From: Cyanoderma ruficeps
Lineage: Eukaryota > Chordata > Aves > Passeriformes > Timaliidae
Assembly: GCA_008694505.1 (NCBI GenBank)
Contig: VZDJ01000014.1
Coordinates: 350,490-414,489 of the forward strand
Length of the DNA stretch: 64,000 bases
Direction of reading: 5' to 3'
This document shows positions 44,206 through 56,452 of the stretch, piece after piece. Below the pieces are notes generated by a model. That model made no database searches, was not told where the DNA came from, and saw nothing but the letters and a program-made list of their open reading frames with translations. The position numbers and the translations under genes are program-made. The first letter of the stretch is position 1; every line of letters starts with the position of its first letter.

Positions 44206-47200
44206 TACCTAAGGGCAGTCCCCTAAATCCCCGAGACCTGTGGGGCGTTGCAGCCAGCGGGAATCATTTCCCAGCCTGACGAGTAGAGAGGGGAGAAAAA
44301 CATGGGGGCAAAATATGGGAGCAATTCCCAGGAATTCCCCCTTCTCCCAGCAGGAACAGAACCCACAGGAGCAACACGGGGACTGCCACAGGCTGGCCCT
44401 GAGCATCAGTGCAGCCCCCTGCAAAGGAGAGCTCAGCTTTTACCTGCAGCAGCCGCAAAACCTCTCGGCAAACACCGAGGGCGCTTTTCACACTATCTCC
44501 TCCGACAGGAGGTGAGGCCAGCGGGAGGCAGAGGTCTCCACAGCAGGATTCGCTTTGTGGAGCTGGGGAGATTGGGAAAAAAAAAAAAAAGGATGAAACG
44601 CTTCTGAGCGTGGCATAATTGGCTGCCTGTGCTGCTGGCTGGCAATCTCCCCGCTCACAGAGGCTGCAGTGACAGGTACACGGAACCTCCTGCTACCCAG
44701 GCTGTTCCAGGTCATTATCCAAATATGCCTGGAGCACCTTAAGGGGAGCTGGATTTATGTACTAACATGATGCAAACAGATCTTCATCTTTTCTCCAGAC
44801 ACACCAGGTACAGCAGCCTTGTTTGGGCAGGCTCTGGGAGGGTTTCCAGCCCTGCTCAGAGCCAGCAGGAGCTGCAGGGAGCCCTGGCTCCCCTGAGCTG
44901 CCTCGTGTGGCTCCAACACCCACCGGGGACGGGGCAGGCAGCCAAGTCCCAAACTGCATGTGGGGATACAGAGCTGGAAACGCTCGCGAAACCACTATTA
45001 GCATTTAATCTCGTATAAAAGGCATAAACCCTCTTTAGTAAACGCCAAAAATTAAGAGAATGAGCAGCAGCTCTAAGGTACTTTGACCAAGACATCAAAC
45101 CTGCACAGCTGTAGCAAGGTTGAACTCACATATCAAAGGCTCTTCTGAAAACACAAACCACCTTATTTCTGCTGGGCACTATCCAGGGAGTGGGCTGCCT
45201 TCAGATCACTTTTGGACCACGCAACAAGGTGACACAAATACAGCCATCAAGTAAGATTCTGGCCTTGGACTATTTTCCTTTTTTAGTGGTTACATTAGTA
45301 CTGAAAGGCCAGGAGTTCAGAAAAATACAGACTGAAAATATCATCCTGCAAAGCTGAGAAGAAAGATCTCTGCAACACAAAAAAAAAACCCTCTGTGACT
45401 TCTGAAAATAACAGAGCCCGAGTTATTTGGGCTTGGAAAAGATCCATGGATACACATGGATACATGCACTGGCCCTTGACAAAGTGGACCTGAATCCATC
45501 ATTTCTGGCCCAAGGCAATCCAGACAGCTTCAGGTGGGAGGAAGAGAAGAAAATGTAGTTTCAGATATATATATATATTTATTTTTTTTTGGCAGTGGAG
45601 AAGTTTCAAACCAATTTCTCCTGGAATGAAACATGACAGCATTTCCAAGGGCTTGATGGAAACAAGTCTTCCTGCAAGTCCTCAGACCGAGCTGTTTCAT
45701 TTCATTTGTGGAACAAATGGGGAGAAATGATTTTTAAGTCGGTTCACAAGAAAACTGCCATCTCCTGCAGGGTGTGCAGCCTGGTGGGAGCCGGGAATCC
45801 CTTCCAGGGCAGCAGCACAAAGCCCCTGGAAGCACCTGAGGAGGCAGAGGCTGTTGTCTCCTTCTGAGGAAGCAGGCAGGTCCTTTGGATGGTGATCAGC
45901 GGCAGGAAGCTCATTTAGTGGTTTTAATTGCCTTTCTGGAGGTCGCTGCTGCCAGCAGCTCAGGAGGGGACAGGGCTGGCTCGGCTGAGCTGCACCAGCA
46001 TCATCTTCATGCACTGCTGAGCACGTGGAGCTGAGCTGAAACCCGCCCTGTGTGCCTGAGACAGGCAAGAGCAGAGCCCCAAGGGGAAGGGATGGAAGGA
46101 AAGGAGCTGGTGGCACCCTCAGCCCTCTCACAGCCTCTCGCTGTCCTCACTCTCCCCCACCCAAGGTCTGAGGAGGCAGAGGGGCTGCACACACACAGGG
46201 AGGGGGCTGAAAGAGCCCAGAATGTTCTCCGTGCTCCTGGCAGAGGGGTCAGAGCTGCTGCTCCTCCCACTGCAAGTGTCTCACATCCGACCAGTGAAGG
46301 AGAAGCGGCTGGACAAGAGCCCTGAGCCACACCTGGAGGTGGTTCTTGATAAAGACACCAAAAGCCTCGGTGTCATCCAGCTGCAGAGTGCTGGACTGCA
46401 GGAGAGTCCTGGGGGAAATTCTCCAGGCTGTTATGCATGAGGTGAGATGAGTTGATCTCAGTGTCTTTAATATGTGTGAATTTCTTTCCATCTTCACAAA
46501 GCAGCATATGCTCTGGATGGGCTGGAATTCCACTGAAATGGGTCAGCGGAAAAACAGATCCTTCTTACAAGGCAACACTGCAGTGCCTTCATTTAAAAAG
46601 GAGCAACCAAAAAAAAAAGAAAAAAGGAACAGAATCTGGGTAAGAGAGAAACCCTTTGCTGCATTTGATATTATCAAAGCCTTCTGTCCTGGAATGTGAA
46701 CTGTGAGATGTGTGGCACAGTGATCCCGACCTCCAGCCCTGCAGCTGTCAGACCCAGAGCCCTCCAGCAGCGCTGGTGGCACTCCCAGCACAGCTCTTTG
46801 CCAGGGTGGGACAGAGCCTGGCCCAGGATTATTGACTTCTCTGGAGGCAGCACTATCCTGGCATTTCAAATAAACCCCAGCAGACAATACATGACAGGGG
46901 GGAAAAGGGCAGCTCTGGGTGCTGCTGAGGCAGAACAGGGATGGAGCTGTGTATCCTGAATCCCGGATCTCCTACGGCACCTCGGGGATGTGCCTTGTCC
47001 CAGCAACCAGGAGAGAAGCTGAGGGAAGTTAAGGAACATGTGAGGTCTGGAAAAGGCCGTGCTGGGAGGTGGTACAGGCGAGTCTCCCAGAAGGATTCAT
47101 GGCTTCTGCAGAAATGATGCAATGGCAGCGTGTTAATTGTCACCAAATCACTCAGAGAAGCGAGAGATGAGAAAACAGCAGCTACTGGGAAAGGAACCCT

Positions 47201-47960
47201 GGTTTTTCTGTGTCCCAGAGCTCAAGCAGAAGGGAAATGGTAAATGCAGAGCTTCTAATTTATGCCAAAAATGAGGATAACTTGAACTATTCGATACAAG
47301 CCCCCGTGCAGAAAATGAACTGGGAGTGATGGGGAAAGGGGATGCAAAGTCTCCTGGGCTCAGCCAGCTTGGAGCAGCCAAAGCCTCATGAACCCACCAC
47401 AGCCCTGGTGAGGAGAGAGCCCAGGCTGCTCCACACACTCGTTTTTGATCAGGGCACCAGTGGAAGCACCAGCACGACCCGTGAGGAACCTCCTCTGACA
47501 GTTCTGCCTCGGGGGAACGCCCCAACTTTGTGCTGAACTGAGTGCCAGGAGCCCTCCCCTCCTCTGAGGAAGTTCCTACCCCATAAACCAAGGTCCACTG
47601 CACCCACTCTATTAAGCAATAACCAGGTTCCAGCCCGGCCTCAAAGGATGACTTACAGACCTCATTTATCAGGCAGTTCTTTGCAGTTTCTTGCACATTT
47701 TATTGCAGCCTTTTCCTGCACAAACATGGTTCAGTTTATTGCTGGGAGAGTCACCAGACTGTGACCCAGAGGGGAGCAGCTGCTGATCCAGCACTGGGAG
47801 CTATTGACTCCGCCACCAGAACACCAAGGTGAATTTAATTGTCACCCCATTTAATTTACAGCTCGCCAGGAGCAATTAGGGCGGCCCGTGGCCCCATCTG
47901 CAGCCTGTCCACTGGAGACATTTCCCTCCACGCAGAGAACCAGCACTAAGCCTTGACAGC
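44206..47960. other. Unique noncoding DNA, 3.75 kb
   Basis: A-run at about 44577-44590, an A-run at about 45379, an (AT)n plus T tract at 45567-45592 (ATATATATATATATTTATTT), and an A-rich tract at 46607-46627. No gene recognised. The remaining sequence is mixed and non-repetitive. Confidence 0.5.
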
Positions 47961-48229
47961 AGCACATAAAAACTGCTTGGAGAGTCCATGTGAGACTTGA
48001 GTGATCTGTAGATCCTGAGCGGGCCAAAGGTGGGAAATTCAACCTTGAGCACTCACAGTTGATATTGGCTATAATTAAAAGGAGAGAGGCAACTTCCCTG
48101 AGGCCCCATCCCACTGACATGGACAGCATCACAGCAGCAGAGAGCCTCACCTTTGATCTCCAAAATCCATCCTGGATGGAGATGGAGGACAGGATACACC
48201 TGCCCATGGGGCCAGAAACCTCCAAAGCT
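47961..48229. repeat. Direct duplication, copy 1 (269 bp)
   Basis: Starts AGCACATAAAAACTGCTTGG and ends ACCTCCAAAGCT. The second copy starts one base after the N at 48230. Differences that I can count between the copies are few (for example GAGTGATCTGTAG against GAGCGATCTATAG, GATATTGGCTATAATT against GATACTGGCTGTAATT, GACATGGACAGC against GACATGAACAGC). Exact equal length, one-N separation and about 98 percent identity point to the two haplotypes of one locus being joined end to end. Confidence 0.95.
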
Positions 48230-48230
48230 N
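48230..48230. other. Single N between the two duplicated segments
   Basis: The lone N sits precisely at the junction of two 269-bp direct repeats. A contig join with an undetected overlap would give exactly this pattern. Confidence 0.8.
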
Positions 48231-48499
48231 AGCACATAAAAACTGCTTGGAGAGTCCATGTGAGACTTGAGCGATCTATAGATCCTGAGCGGGCCAAAGG
48301 TGGGAAATTCAACCTTGAGCACTCACAGTTGATACTGGCTGTAATTAAAAGGAGAGAGGCAACTTCCCTGAGGCCCCATCCCACTGACATGAACAGCATC
48401 ACAGCAGCAGAGAGCCTCACCTTTGATCTCCAAAATCCATCCTGGATGGAGATGGAGGACAGGATACACCTGCCCATGGGGCCAGAAACCTCCAAAGCT
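48231..48499. repeat. Direct duplication, copy 2 (269 bp)
   Basis: Same length and almost the same sequence as 47961-48229. The offset of 270 bp is a multiple of three, so open frames on both strands run through both copies (48059-48850 plus, 48549-47851 minus). Neither translation resembles a protein family known to me. Confidence 0.95.
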
Positions 48500-51400
48500 G
48501 CACCAGGCATGGAAACCTTCCTTCCTTGGCCTGCCTCACACAATCCCATCGCAGGATGTTTTTATCTTGCCAGGCTGACACCATCTCCATTTCCCCTGCA
48601 GGACCTTCCTCAGGGATGTCCAAGCCCTGCAGAGGTGAAGAGGCCCCTGCTCCCCTCACAGCAGGATGGGGCTGATGCCGTGGGCTTCAGAGAGCTTTGG
48701 GCACAGGCAGCTTCACCACCCAGCTCCCTGTTCCTCCTCAAACACAGGGGACAGAGACTGAGCCCTTTAAAACTCTCAGACCTTCCCTCATCCAGCCCGT
48801 GTCTCAGCCTCTTCCTTTTCCAGGTCAGGTTTTCCCACCCCAAGTTCTGACACTTGGTTTTCCCTCTCACCAACCCGTTCCCACTGCCCTTTTTCACTTC
48901 TCACAGTGCTCCCCTTTCTCTCCTGCTCACAGAGGAATTCCTGGGGCCCTTCCCAAGGCCAGCTCTGTCTCTGCTCCCAGGCAGGCTGGCACAGCCAGGC
49001 AGGAGCTCTCCGGGGTGATCAGCAGAGCAGGGCTGGTTATTGTCGGTCCTGCAGCACAGCAATCAACACAGGCCCTGGAATGCTGCAAGATGGATTGGAG
49101 CTACTTAAGGGTACAAGGAGATGGGATCAGTAATTTGGAAGGGAAGGAGCCTGACTCACCCAGGGCTCTGTGCAGGCAGCCCTGAGCTCACACAGCCTCT
49201 GGTGCGAGGCTGGGGATGAGCAGCCCCGGCCAAACCCACGCTGGGAGCACCAACACCTCCAATGGAAAGGGAAATTTCCCAGTGGAAATGGGATGTGGCC
49301 ATGCTGAGGCAAAAGGAGCAAGGCCCAGCTCTTCTGGGCTGCTCCTGTTCCTTTCTTGTTATCAGCAGAGATCACACTCTCGCTCTGTGGTTTTGCACCG
49401 GAACAATTCTGCTCTTTGGTGCTTCTCCCTTCCAAATGTTCTGGGAAAATAAAGACCCAGCTCTTCCCATCGCCTCTGCACCAAAACCTGAGCAGACTGC
49501 AAAGTCCCAGAGGCTTCGAGCTACCTGCTCTCCCACTTAATCACAGAGATTGATTCCACACCTCCCTTAAAGAGATGAGGCGTGAGCAGGTACAAGACTC
49601 CTTCCCTGACCCGAAAACGTTCTTTCTCCACAAATCTCTCCTCTGCTTTCTTGAAATCAGCAGAGAGGCTGCTCCAAGAATTTAAGAAATGATCTATCAA
49701 CAAGGTAAAAAGTCTCCCACGAGCCCCAGGAGCTCTGGGAAGGAGGGAACGTTGGTAAAGCTGGCCTGGCACCTGAGGTGTTGGGAATTATCCTCCACAG
49801 AGGCATCTCCTGCCCAAAAAGCATGTGACAGTGATCCAAAAGAAGGAAAAAATAAATTAAGTTTTGTCTTTCACTGACTCAAGTGTCTTTTTCTCTCCCT
49901 GAAATCGTGAATGCTTCTGTGGAGAAGCCCAAGAATCTGACAGAAGGAGCAGAGAAAAAATCCAGGACACCAAAGCAGGGGAAATGACCACTTTCCAGGG
50001 ACCTGAGGTGCTTGGAGACCAGGGCACATCCAGGATTTCCTATTTACCCATTCCACAAAGCATCCCCTTATTACTCTTGTTTATTGACTAAGTGTAAACT
50101 ACTGGAGCAGCTCAGGGATGGAGATCTGAGTGGATTTCTTTCTGACCTCTGCGCCCCTCTGCCACAAGGCTGGAGGAAAGAGGGGGGAAAAAAGCTGACC
50201 TGGCCCCGACTGCTCTAATTAACTGGAATCCTGATTGATTTTGATATGTAGCTCTGGCCTCATTCATCAGCACCACATTTTCCCCAGATAAGGAGAGGAG
50301 CTGTGCATCAGCCCAGCCCACCCCGAGCAGCACAGGGCTGGTGCAGCAGGAGCAGAGCCTTTAGTGCCTCTCCTCACCTGGAGACACCTCAGCACCTTTC
50401 CCATTCTGACCCCTCAATAGTTCACACCTTCTAAGGAAAATCATTCACCCTCTGTTTGGGCATAGAGCAAAGACAATCCAAAGGGCTCAGCCTGGTTTGA
50501 ATTTGAGGTTTGGGGCTGCAGGAGGTCCTGACCCCACCAGAATCAAGGCCAGAAGGGTGATTGCAGAGGGCAGGTCTCTCAGCTCACCTCCTGCAGGACT
50601 GGGGGTGCAGCTCCTGTAAGGACACAGCAAAGGCCACCAGGGCCACGTGCAAGGTCAGTCCGTGGAAATCAAACAGGGAGACTGAGATAGGATAAAACGA
50701 GGCTAAAGATGGAGATTTTCATTCAGAGAAGGAAGAGGGAGCCTCAGCAGAGCCCTGCAGTCCAAAGGAAGAGGCTCCAAGAATTTTGCCCATTGGATTT
50801 GAAAACCCCTTTCAGCTGTCAGTTTGATTTTGCTCTCCTTCAAGCATGTGATGGGGAGAGAAAATGAACACAAGAAAAGAGATACTGTCGATTTAATTGG
50901 CCATATTCATCACTGGAGCAAGAAAAATAACCCCAGCAATAGCCTGAGCTGAGTGACACACATTTAATTAGTATTTGGGAGGCATTTGCTTTGGCCAATG
51001 AAATAAACATATTAAATCTTCATCTCGACCTGACCTTTCCAGGAGATCTCTGGCCTAACCAGCACTGCCCAGTGCTGCTGACACCCCTGAGGCCTCAGGT
51101 CAGAGGTTTCCAGCTCAGCTGTTCCACTGAACCTTCCTCAAACCCTTCCTGGTGTGGATTGTCTGGGGCAGAGTCCTGGGAGCTCTTGGCCTCAAGTCAG
51201 TGGTGCCAAGGCAGAACCAGGCACTCGCTGGGGTCCAGGATCTGCCCTATTGTTGGGATTCCCACTGCGTGGAACAAATTCCATGGAATCAGAGCAGTGA
51301 CGTGCTCAAGGAGCAACATTGTACAAATGTTTGTTCAGATCTTCAAAGAGGCCTTTGCAAGATGCAGAACAAATAATGTTTCTGCAGGCACGGTCAGTCC

Positions 51401-51960
51401 TTCCAGCCAGGCAGGAGGACAAAGCCATCCCTCAGCACCTGAGCTCATCCTCTGACACCAGCACACGTTTTCTGGGCCTCTCTGGGGCAGGATTTGGGAG
51501 GCTTTGATGGCAGAGTGTCCCTTTGCACCACAAGGTCAAACCATCCATTTCCTCCTGCCCGGGGCCTCCCGATTTACCCTCTTGTAACTCCCTCAACTCC
51601 ACCGGAAGGATTTTGGCACCACTGCCTCTCTTTTCTTTTTCAAGTCCCTTCCCACAGAGTGAGGAGACACCTGGCAGAGCTGCTCTGCCTGGAAATCCAT
51701 CCCTGGGCTGTTTTATCTCTATTAGTCCTCGCAGCAGATGACAGGGGAGCACGAGCAGAGACAGCGTGGGATGAGACATTCACCCAGCTGCTGGTTCAAA
51801 GGCAAGTCATCATTTATAACACTCCCAGCTATTCCAGCTCTACCTACTCCTTCTCACTTAAAAGGAAGAAAGAGGAGCAAGCCACTTCTAGTTCTGGATA
51901 TTTAATTTTTTTTTTCATGGAGATGTTTATTTTGGTGCCTGTGCTCTGGGGCAGCAGTTT
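48500..51960. other. Unique noncoding DNA, 3.5 kb
   Basis: GC-leaning at 48500-49500, AT-richer at 49830-49870, 50210-50260 and 50820-51020 (TTTAATTAGTATTTGGG). A T-run occurs at about 51906-51916. No gene, RNA or repeat recognised. Confidence 0.5.
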
Positions 51961-52081
51961 NNNNNNNNNNNNNNNNNNNNNNNNNNNNNNNNNNNNNNNN
52001 NNNNNNNNNNNNNNNNNNNNNNNNNNNNNNNNNNNNNNNNNNNNNNNNNNNNNNNNNNNNNNNNNNNNNNNNNNNNNNNNN
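51961..52081. other. Assembly gap, 121 N
   Basis: 121 undetermined bases. The right edge begins with a GAGAG pentamer array, so the unsequenced part probably contains more of that purine-rich repeat. Confidence 0.98.
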
Positions 52082-52104
52082 GAGAGGAGAGGAGAGGAGA
52101 GGAG
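52082..52104. repeat. (GAGAG)n microsatellite at gap edge
   Basis: GAGAG repeated four and a half times directly next to the gap. The visible part is probably a remnant of a longer array. Confidence 0.9.
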
Positions 52105-53353
52105 CCTCCCTGGGGACCCCGGGGCCCTGCTGAGCTCCACGTGTGCACCCTGTCATTGATAAGTGAGCCCTGCACTGGGAATGAATTCAAATGAATATTG
52201 AATCAATCTGCTAAAAGGTTTTCTCTCCGTTGTGCCAGTGGGGCCAGCCCACACACACCTCACTGAGGTGACAGACCCCCCCAAAGCCCAGGCCCAGCCA
52301 GCCCAGGGCCTCTGCAGCCCCTGGGAGCCAGAGCAAAGGGATGGGGAAGCTGCTGTGCTGAACACCCCCAGCAGTGTCACAGCCTGCAGGTGACACCAGC
52401 CCCATCCTCCCCTGAGCCTTTGGAAACGGCTCCACCTTGCCCAGGTTAAAGGCACATTTCCTCCACACGCTCACTCCCAGCACCTGCAGCAAGAGCCAGG
52501 CCCTGAGCAGGTCAGAGAGGAATTGGAAGTGGCCCTCACCTCTCCCATGGTGATGCTGGTGGGTCTGTAGAGCCTGGACAGGGTCCTGGCCTTGCTGCAG
52601 CCCCACCAGCAAACCTGGGTGCTCAAAGGGGCACCACAGAGCAGGCACTGGCACCCCAAGGCACCTCCCCTGCTGTGCCAAGGGGAGCTCAGAGTCCCTC
52701 GGAGTCCCAAACCTCCCTGAAAATAACCTGGGCACGTTTCCAGCCCATCACTAGGATGACACAGAACCGACTCATCCCCAGAGACTGCAAATGGCCTGAT
52801 CCAAATTCCTCTGAAGTCCACGGCAAGGCTCATTACCTCCATCTGGCATTAGCTCTGGCTCTTTGCTCACGAGAGCTCCGGGGAGGAACTCCCTCTGCAA
52901 GGAGCTCCAGCACAACCGACTGGGGAAGGATTTTTTTCCATCCCGGAGCTGGGAATGCCCCAGACCCTTCCCCACCCAAGGTGGGCACATCGGCACCGTC
53001 CCAGCCGTTCAGGCTGGGCCCAATAGAGGGCAACAATATCACACGAACCGCTTCATTAGACTAATTGTGAAAGGCCAGGTGAGAACCTCTGCCCATCTCC
53101 CCCCAGGTCGGGTTTATCCCTCGGTGCAGAGGCAGCCCAGGGCTCCAGACAGGATGGCATGGTCAGGATGAACAGCTCCAGGAGAACAGCTCCAGGAAGA
53201 ACAGCTCCGGGACGTTTGAGTTTTGGATGTCTTTCAGCCAGTTGTTGTCGATTTGCCCCTTAATGTGGGACCCTGCAAATCTCCTGACCCCGCAACTGTC
53301 CTCCCCTGGGTCCCAACAGAGCCCACTCAGAGCTTGTCCCTCACCCTTGCAGG
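52105..53353. other. Unique noncoding DNA
   Basis: GC-leaning sequence. A small direct repeat CAGCTCCAGGAGAA / CAGCTCCAGGAAGAA occurs at about 53172-53200. Open frames at 52211-52735 and 52675-53064 are unrecognised. No RNA gene or interspersed repeat is seen. Confidence 0.5.
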
Positions 53354-53591
53354 CTCCTGGAACCAGGAACAACTGCAAACAACCAGGAACAACTGCAAAC
53401 AACTGGAACCAGGAACAACTGCAAACCACCAGGAACGACTGCAAACAGCTGGAACCAGGAATAACTGCAAACAACTGGAACCAGGAACAACTGCAAACAA
53501 CCAGGAACAACTGGAAACAACTGGAACCAGGAATAACTGCAAACAACCAGGAATAACTGCAAACAACCAGAACCAGGAACAACTGCAAACC
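53354..53591. repeat. Minisatellite, 20 and 26 bp units
   Basis: Two related units, AACCAGGAACAACTGCAAAC (20 bp) and a longer form with an extra ACTGG (AACTGGAACCAGGAACAAC), are interleaved for about 240 bp. Substitutions such as GGAATAAC and GGAACGAC are shared between some units, showing block-wise copying. The minus-strand frames encode a repeated Val/Cys/Ser-rich hydrophobic peptide (LQLFLVVCS type) that could be mistaken for a membrane protein. Confidence 0.94.
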
Positions 53592-54049
53592 CACCTTGTG
53601 GGACTGGGCACTTGTATGGACACACTCATGTTCTCTTTTCAGGCTGGGGACATTACCAGCTTTGCCTTTCCAGCGGGGCTGGTGTTGGTGCAGCTCCAGC
53701 AGCACCGGCACAGCCCTGTCCCACAGCAGGGCAGCCTCGGAGCCTTTCCCCAGCCCTCAGCCCTCACACGTGGCTGCAAACACCAAACGCTCCCACACGA
53801 GGCACCGGCACCTGCTGCTGCAGCAGCCCAAACCAGCCTCCCCTGTGCTGTGAGAGTTGATCCTCCACTGAAATACGCGACAGAGCTCCAGAAGCACACC
53901 CTGCAAGGCTGATCCCTACATGGCAACAGCACCGGGAGCTGTCTGTGATTCACTCAGAGCTCCATCACCGTCGGTGGGTGCCACCCTCCCACAGCAGCTG
54001 CGGTTACACCGGGTCCACCCGGGCAACCTCCTCGGCACCAAAAATTATT
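53592..54049. other. Unique noncoding DNA
   Basis: GC-leaning, no gene or repeat recognised. Confidence 0.5.
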
Positions 54050-54190
54050 AGGGCTGAAATTTGGGGGAGGCAGTTTAAAGAACAGATGGTCGTGCTTTAG
54101 TATCGCAACACACTGCCAGTTAATTAATGCTAGCTGTAATTAAACTTTACACAAATTAGCTGTCAGCTATGCTAAAGGGAATCATTTCTC
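54050..54190. promoter_or_regulatory. Candidate noncoding regulatory element (TAATTA and AGCTGT cluster)
   Basis: A compact AT-rich island in GC-rich surroundings, with CCAGTTAATTAATGCTAGCT, GCTGTAATTAAACTTTACAC and AAATTAGCTGTCAGCTATGC, and TAGCTGT repeated in CTAGCTGTAATT and TTAGCTGTCAGC. The sharp change in composition relative to its flanks and the high motif density make this one of the better conserved-element candidates in the window. Conservation itself cannot be assessed. Confidence 0.3.
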
Positions 54191-56343
54191 TCAAATGCCA
54201 CCTTGAATCGCTGAGTTGTGAGACTTTTCTACGACGTAATTAAAAGCAGGAGGCTGGCATGGAAGGGGGCGGGTGGCAGGGGAGGGAATAACCAGGAGAT
54301 GAAAGCTGCAGGCTGGGAAGCAGCTGGAGATCCCCACCCTGCACCAGCAGCTCCTCTCTCCTTTGGTCTGGGGGACCTCAGGGACTCCACTTGGCTTTTG
54401 TCCTTCGAGCAAACAGAGAGGTTCCTCCCAACGAGTCAAAGTTTTAGCCTGAAGCTGAATTTTTGACTCTGGGAAGGAGAAATGTCTGAGCTCCAGAAGA
54501 TGTGGTAGGACCTTGGCAGGATGAGGGAAAAAGTTGGGTCGGGAGTTGTTGGCGATGGAGCCCTTCCTCCCTTTGGGAAAGCAGAAAACAAGATGTGTTC
54601 AGAGGGAGAGGGCTGGCTTTGACAAATCTGCTTAGATGGAAAAAAGTCTGTCAAAACAGCCATGTTGACATTTTCCAACAAGTCACATTTTCTTCTGAGT
54701 GATGATTTGGAAATTTTAGCTCATTCCCTGCTTTATGTGTTTGCCAGTGCTCGTTGAGCTGCGAGATGACTAACACCAGAGCACCATGACCGAGCAGGCA
54801 ACTGCTGGCTTGGGCTGGTGGAAACAAGGAATATCGAGGTTAATTTATCCCAAATTAGCACAGATTTTTGGCTGGAAATAAATTGGGGAAACACACAACA
54901 ACTCTCTCAGAATCAGATACATCGATGGTGACCAGCAGAGGTTTTCAAACAGGGCCTTGATTGCACACAAACACCCAGGACACATTTTGGGTACCTGAGC
55001 ACGGTGATAACAACCTCCAGGGTCCTGAGAGGAAGGAGATGAGACTGGAAACGAGGACACAGGAAATCCACAAATACAGGAGAGCTGGAGAAGGAACAAA
55101 CTCAAAACACAACCTCTGCTGGGCTTCAACAGCACTCGTGGGCGAGCAGGTGGGGTCCAAAGTGAGGCTGCTCAGCACAATTAAATCCAATTAGTGCACT
55201 CAGCATCCATTAAGTCAAACCAGAGCCGTAAGGAAGAACGCAGTAATCCCAGTTAGGCTTAACCCCGGTTAGTTATTCCTCAGGATTATTTCCAGTCCTG
55301 TAAGGCACCTGGAGCTCCCCAGGCCAGCATCCCCAGCCCTCAATGTGGGGGGGGGGTGATGGGCCCCAAAGTCAGCCCAGGGGCTGTGCAGGGCCCCCAG
55401 GGATGTGTCTGAGGCAGCCCGAGGCGTTGCTGATGCTCACGTCTCCTGCAGCCACGGGTAATTGATATGCCCAGATGTTTTCCACTCTGGGATCCAGAGG
55501 AAGGCAGAAATCTCCGTGGTTCCTGCCAGAGCGACATGTGGAAAATTCCTTCCCCATCTCGAGTCTGTTAATCAAACCAAGCACTTCAGGGAGATTTGGC
55601 GGGCGAGGGTGTTTTGGGGACGAGCCCCCCACACCCCCCCCCGGCCCCGTTGCTGCCCCAGCAGCTCCCACCCCCCGGGATTGGGGCACGGGGGAGCACA
55701 GCTGGCCAGATGTGCCCCTGAGGAACCATTTCTCCTGGACTCCTGCAGAGCCAGAGGAGGCTGGGGATAAGTTACAGCCACGGCCTTGCTGCAGAGCTCC
55801 CAGTGCTGTGAACATCCCGAGGGCAGAGTGGGACGGCCCTTCCTCCAGGGCAGGAGCGGGAGGGATTTATGAATTAAGGTCAGGAAGGGCCACGGCGACT
55901 CTCCCTCCTGCTCCTCCCAAATGCAAACGCCGCAGCCATCCCTCTCCTCCAGCAGCTGAATTAAAGCCTCTGGTTTGCAGCAATATCAAACCTCATTTGA
56001 TGGGCTCTGAGCACCAGTAAATCCCTGGTCCCCTGCTCTCCATCAGCCCTGGCTGCCCTGCAGTGTGTCCTCCTCCAAGGTTGCCTTCAGCTTCCAGCAA
56101 TTAGGGCTTCTCCAGCATTTGGCTTGACAGGCTCTGGGCTCTGCTTCCAGCCCGATACACACAGAGGAATCCAATTCCTCTGCGCCAGTGCTCTCCCAGC
56201 CCTCCCAGGGAACCACAAGCCTCCCATGCCCAGGGAAGCCCCTTCACCCTCTGGGGTGATGAGCAGCCCTGGCCCAACATCCAGGCAGATTCCCTCAGTC
56301 CTATTCCCTGCACACTGTGCAGGCTCAAGAACACTTCCCAGCT
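54191..56343. other. Unique noncoding DNA with G-quadruplex candidates
   Basis: The stretch 54690-54900 is AT-leaning and 55180-55290 has TTAAATCCAATTAGTGC. A G-run GTGGGGGGGGGGTGATGGGCC lies at about 55346-55365. C-runs at about 55624-55678 (GCCCCCCACACCCCCCCCCGG, CACCCCCCGGG) give a strong G-quadruplex candidate on the minus strand. No gene is recognised. Confidence 0.5.
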
Positions 56344-56451
56344 TTCCTTTCCTTTCCTTTCCTTTCCTTTCCTTTCCTTTCCTTTCCTTTCCTTTCCTTT
56401 CCTTTCCTTTCCTTTCCTTTCCTTTCCTTTCCTTTCCTTTCCTTTCTTTTC
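56344..56451. repeat. (TTTCC)n pentanucleotide microsatellite
   Basis: About 21 nearly perfect TTTCC units ending in CTTTCTTTTC just before an N at 56452. The strand is pure pyrimidine over more than 100 bp, which makes it a classic mirror repeat able to form triplex DNA. The N implies that the array length is not resolved. Confidence 0.97.
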
Positions 56452-56452
56452 N

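Noticed and set aside
47851..48850. Long open frames on both strands across the 269-bp duplication
   Set aside because: The 270-bp offset keeps the frame, so an artefactual duplication doubles a chance open frame. Neither strand gives a recognisable protein.
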